A stretch of 64,000 bases of DNA from Cyprinodon diabolis (lineage: Eukaryota > Chordata > Actinopteri > Cyprinodontiformes > Cyprinodontidae), in NCBI GenBank assembly GCA_030533445.1, contig CM060081.1, forward strand, positions 37,123,111 through 37,187,110, in the 5' to 3' direction. Numbering within the stretch: the stretch's first letter is position 1; each line of letters opens with the position of its first letter. Positions 60,888 through 64,000 of the stretch are shown piece by piece. Made by a program: the position numbers and the translations under genes. The notes beneath the pieces are model-generated. The model was not told the DNA's origin, did no database searches, and saw only the letters and a list, made by a program, of their open reading frames with translations.

Positions 60888-61165
60888 CTGCTGAATATCA
60901 GGTGTCTGTCCAGGCTTCCTCTATCCTGACCACCATACCGTGGATACAGCACCCTGCTCCCCAGACGGGCGGTGAAGTTTGGGGGAGCCTGACGCCTCAG
61001 TTTGGACACTGGGCAGCGATGAGGGGTGAAAAGGGAAAACGGAGGACAGGTGGTGACGGGATTGGGACAACGGGCGTGTTGCTCCCTCAGGTACTCTGTG
61101 ATGATGTTGTCAAGGGTCGGCGGAGACGGCAGGTGGAGCTCCAGCTGCCTTTTCATAGCTGGGGT
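60888..61165 (-). CDS. dcaf1: dcaf1 exon: start of the WD40 region
   Basis: The exon encodes 92 complete codons plus two bases. It contains PSPPTLDNIITEYLREQHAR, then the Cys/Pro-rich CPPFSLFTPHRCP, RRQAPPNFTARL and the segment ending DRHLIFSR. This block is nearly invariant in vertebrate DCAF1 and forms the entry into the beta-propeller. The acceptor is cag before ACC and the donor is AG followed by gtagga, phase 2. The incoming phase 0 matches the preceding exon. An overlapping plus-strand open frame of 172 codons is an antisense shadow of this exon and its neighbour. Confidence 0.95.
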
Positions 61166-61274
61166 CTGACTGAATTAAACAGACAGGACTATAGTTCTTA
61201 GATGTAAAAGAATTAAAGTGTCCATTAAGGTTAAGCTTTGGATTCAAGAGATAAATGCATTAAAAAAAAGTGTT

Positions 61275-61816
61275 TGTGAGGAACTCTGAGCTTAACGGCT
61301 ACATAAATGAAGATGGAGGCCTTTAATTAGTTCACAGAGGCACACATGTCAAAGCATGTGTGAGTCATGCAGATGGTACTTCAAATTGGATTTCCTCTTC
61401 CACTTACTTTTAGAAGGGGTGTAGGAAAGGTTTAGGTTCTGTATTTGTTTTTTTTTTCTATAATTTAATTTGGGAAGTGTAATTATTTAAGTCATCTTCC
61501 TCATAGGTTGCTGACTTAGTATGGTGCTGATTAGTTCGGTCTTTTGTTGTAGTTTTGTTTAGGCAATTGTATTTTGTTTCCCTCTTGTGTCAAAATGGTC
61601 TGATCAACCAGTGTTTATACACATTTCCCATGTGTGTCAGTTAGGTAGGTCTTTTCCTGTTAGGTTTGGATCATGTTGATTTTTGTCATTTGTTTTCCTT
61701 GATGGGCCCAGTCTTGTTAGAAGTTTGAACTTTATTTTTTGCTAAATAAATTTGTTACCATTTTTTCATCAAAGACTTCCCCGTGCTTCTCTGATTTTTT
61801 GGCTTGGTTCCTCACA
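61275..61816 (+). mobile_element. Probable solo LTR in dcaf1 intron, about 542 bp
   Basis: It begins TGTGAGGAAC and ends GTTCCTCACA, a perfect 10-base inverted end of TG...CA type, with a ctaaataaatt signal about 70 bases before the end. The right part matches the repeat at 33236-33549. The flanking five bases (gtgtt, acgtt) only partly agree as a target duplication. Confidence 0.55.
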
Positions 61817-61870
61817 ACGTTGTTGCAATAAAAATCAAGAGAAAAAGTTCAATGAATAATTTAATATATA

Positions 61871-62070
61871 CAGTGGGGCAAAAAAGTATTTAGTCAGCCA
61901 CCATTAGTGCAAGTTCTCCCACTCAAAAAGATGAGAGGGGCCGGTAATTTTCATCATAGATATACCTCAACTATGAGAGACAAAATGAGAAAAAAAAATC
62001 CAGAAAATCACATTGTCTGATTTTTAAAGAATTTATTTGCAAAATATGGTGGAAAATAAGTATTTGGTCA
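61871..62070. repeat. Left terminal inverted repeat of the Tc1 element
   Basis: About 200 bp, ending at tatttggtca. It pairs with 63215-63412 over its full length. Confidence 0.93.
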
Positions 62071-62236
62071 GTTACAAACAAGCAAGATTTCTGGCTCTCA
62101 CAGACCTGTAACTTCTTCTGTAAGAGGCTCCTCTGTCCTCCACTCGTTACCTTCATTAATGGCACCTGTTTGAACCCGTTATCAGTATAAAAGACACCTG
62201 TCCACAACCTCAAACAGTCACACTCTAAACTCCAAA

Positions 62237-63198
62237 ATGGCCAAAACTAGAGAGCTGTCAAAGGACACCCGAAACAAAATTATAGACCTGCACCAGGCTG
62301 GGAAGTCTGAATCTGCAATAGGTAAACAGCTTGGTGTGAAGAAATCAACTGTGGGATCAATTATTAGAAAAAGGAAAACATACAAGACCACTGATAATCT
62401 TCCTCTATCTGGGGCTCCACGCAAGATCTCACCCCGTGGGGTCAAAATGATCACAAGAACGGTGAGTAAAAATCCCAGAACAAAGGCTACCATCAGTAAC
62501 ACACTACGCCGCCAGGGACTCAAATCAGACGTGTCCCCCTGCTTAAGCCAGTACATGTCAAGGCCCGTCTCAAGTTTGCTAGAGAGCATTTGGATGATCC
62601 AGACGATGACTGGGAGAATATCATATGGTCAGATGAAATCAAAATAGAACTTTTTGGTAAAAACTCTACTCGTCGTGTTTGGAGGAGAGAGAACGCTGAG
62701 TTGCATCCAAAGAACACCATACCTACAGTGAAGCATGGGGGTGGAAACATCATGCTTTGGGGCTGTTTTTCTGCTAAGGGACCAGGACGACTGATCCGTG
62801 TGAAGGAAAGAATGAATGGGGCCATGTATCGTCAAATTTTGAGTGAAAACCTCCTTCCATCAGCAAGGGCATTGAAGATGAAACGTGGCTGGGTCTTTCA
62901 GCATGACAATGATCCCAAACACACCGCCCGGGTAACAAAGGAGTGGCTTCGTAAGAAGCATTTCAAGGTCCTGGAGTGGCCTAGCCAGTCTCCAGATCTC
63001 AACCCCATAGAAAATCTTTGGAGGGAGTTGAAAGTCCGTGTTGCCCAGCGACAGCCCCAGAACATCACTGCTCTAGAGGAGATCTGCATGGAGGAATGGG
63101 CCAAAATACCAGCAACAGTGTGTGAAAACCTTGTGAAGACTTGCAGAAAACGTTTGATCTCTGTCATTGCCAACAAAGGGTATGTAACAAAGTATTGA
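62237..63198 (+). pseudogene. Tc1 transposase, nearly intact, one frameshift
   Basis: A Tc1-family DDE transposase that would cut and paste the surrounding element. The N-terminal part, from ATG 62237, has the paired-type helix-turn-helix ([34 protein letters not shown]). The catalytic part lies in another frame and holds IIWSDE (Asp at 62632-62634), HDNDPKHTA (Asp at 62905-62907) and NPIENLW (Glu at 63010-63012); the last two are 34 residues apart, a DD34E triad. It ends at 63198 with TYR-type KGYVTKY and a stop. Homology moves from frame 2 to frame 1 near the C-run at about 62533-62541, consistent with a single-base loss. Otherwise no stops interrupt the 960-base span, so the copy is young but probably inactive. 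Confidence 0.92.
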
Positions 63199-63214
63199 GA
63201 TGAACTTTTGTTAT

Positions 63215-63412
63215 TGACCAAATACTTATTTTCCACCATATTTTGCAAATAAATTCTTTAAAAATCAGACAATGTGATTTTCTGGATTTTGTTTTCTCAT
63301 TTTGTCTCTCATAGTTGAGGTATATCTATGATGAAAATTATCAGCCTCTCTCATCTTTTTAAGTGGGAGAACTTGCACTTGGTGGCTGACTAAATACTTT
63401 TTTGCCCCACTG
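63215..63412. repeat. Right terminal inverted repeat of the Tc1 element
   Basis: 198 bp, beginning tgaccaaatacttatt just after the transposase stop and ending ccccactg before the TA duplication. Confidence 0.93.
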
Positions 63413-63689
63413 TATCAATACAGATGGGTGTGTAGTTCAAGCTCTACTTTTTAAATGTGTTTAGCTTTACTATAGTCTGTTTTGTTTCCCTTTGTATATA
63501 TTCATCTTTGACTACGTATTGAAAAATGGAATCTATAAAAGCATGAAAACTTCAGCTGTCAGAATTCCAGAGTATTTTAATGAGAAACCTGGAATTACAG
63601 CACGGTAATAGTTGTCAGGTAAAAGTTGTCCCCACATTAATAGACTTTGTTCTAGAGTTAGCCTGTGTTACATAAATCCACAAACTGAC

Positions 63690-64000
63690 CTGTACAAAAG
63701 CACCGTGGTCGGACTTCTGTTTCAGTGCACGAAGTTTTTTCCCTGAGTTGCAGCTGGCCATTTGTCGTTCTCGTGAGAACAAGATCCGGCCAGAAAGATG
63801 CGAGTTCTGCCCATAGGGTGCAGGCTGAGGAGGAGTAGTTGGAACAGCGGAGGTAGATGCCCAGGAACCTGACATGTGAGACGTTGCTGGGGATCGGGAA
63901 ACTGAGGGAGCAGAATGACCTAAGGACAGAGGAGAGGCTCCGACATGGCTGGCGATGCGAGCTGACATACCGCTGGCTAACCGACAAGTCCTAGGTTTGG
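63690..64000 (-). CDS. dcaf1: dcaf1 (VPRBP) coding exon, runs off the right edge; linker before the WD40 domain
   Basis: This is the most 5' dcaf1 exon in the window, and its frame stays open to the right edge. DCAF1 is the substrate receptor that docks on DDB1 in nuclear CUL4-RING ubiquitin ligases; it also scaffolds the DYRK2-EDD ligase. The exon encodes a Ser/Pro-rich disordered stretch followed by the conserved block GRILFSRER and KKLRALKQKSDHGAFVQ, which precedes the WD40 domain in vertebrate DCAF1. The exon ends in CAG followed by the donor gtcagt, phase 0, and joins the Thr-Pro-Ala-Met start of the next exon as expected. The 5' limit cannot be seen. The intron below it carries a Tc1 transposon and a solo LTR. 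Identity is secure because twelve following exons match the same protein in order. Confidence 0.93.

Larger units (their letters stand above)
61871..63412 (+). mobile_element. Tc1/mariner transposon, 1542 bp, TA target duplication
   Basis: Terminal inverted repeats of about 200 bp (61871-62070 and 63215-63412) start CAGTGGGGCAAAAAAG and are nearly identical apart from a few substitutions and small indels. TA flanks both sides (61869-61870 and 63413-63414). The element holds one transposase gene on the plus strand, antisense to dcaf1, and lies in the intron between the two rightmost dcaf1 exons. Confidence 0.95.

Noticed and set aside
60683..61201. 172-codon plus-strand open frame
   Set aside because: It lies antisense over two well-supported dcaf1 exons; a shadow frame.

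Overview
The window is nuclear DNA from a ray-finned (teleost) fish. The evidence is AT-rich non-coding sequence with GT-AG introns, teleost-type transposons (Tc1/mariner, several non-autonomous hAT families, an L2/CR1-like LINE, tRNA-derived SINEs and gypsy-type solo LTRs), and exons of two vertebrate genes. It contains no bacterial operons, CRISPR array or phage.

Two protein-coding genes are recognisable, both on the minus strand. (1) dcaf1 (VPRBP), the substrate receptor of a CUL4-DDB1 ubiquitin ligase, fills about 53.5-64.0 kb. Thirteen 3' exons can be placed with GT-AG borders and compatible phases. They encode the linker before the WD40 domain, the whole beta-propeller with both WDxR DDB1-binding motifs exactly 36 residues apart, and the acidic C-terminal tail. 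The gene runs off the right edge. (2) The first coding exon of dock3, a Rac guanine-nucleotide exchange factor, lies at 46.88-46.92 kb with a CpG-rich 5' flank. Everything to its left (1-46.88 kb) is best read as part of a very large dock3 intron 1, because no other convincing exon is seen there. The two genes lie head to tail, with about 6.5 kb between the dcaf1 stop and the dock3 ATG.

The rest is repeats. From left to right: a fragment of a bilateral MITE family (1.3 kb), a hAT MITE (2.0-2.5 kb), a dead L2-like LINE split by a second hAT MITE (4.4-6.4 kb), SINEs (9.9, 32.6, 39.1 and 45.6 kb), a third hAT MITE (15.8 kb), a GC-rich repeat and a solo LTR (21.4-22.8 kb), a Tc1 fossil (23.7 kb), further MITE candidates (26.2, 27.7 and 28.4 kb), a locally duplicated module (41.9-46.6 kb), and a fuller copy of the 1.3 kb MITE carrying a tRNA-like insertion (44.4-45.1 kb). 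Next come a 1.2-kb imperfect palindrome just upstream of dock3 (48.0-49.2 kb) and a dispersed repeat (49.6-50.1 kb). The dcaf1 introns hold a hAT element inside an older inverted repeat, a LINE 3' end, a solo LTR and a nearly intact Tc1 element with 200-bp inverted repeats and a frameshifted transposase.

No novel multi-gene system is visible. The points most worth checking are the unusual C-terminal exon of dcaf1, the locally duplicated non-coding modules in dock3 intron 1, the palindrome beside the dock3 promoter, and the datable nested insertions. All assignments come from reading the sequence, with no database search.
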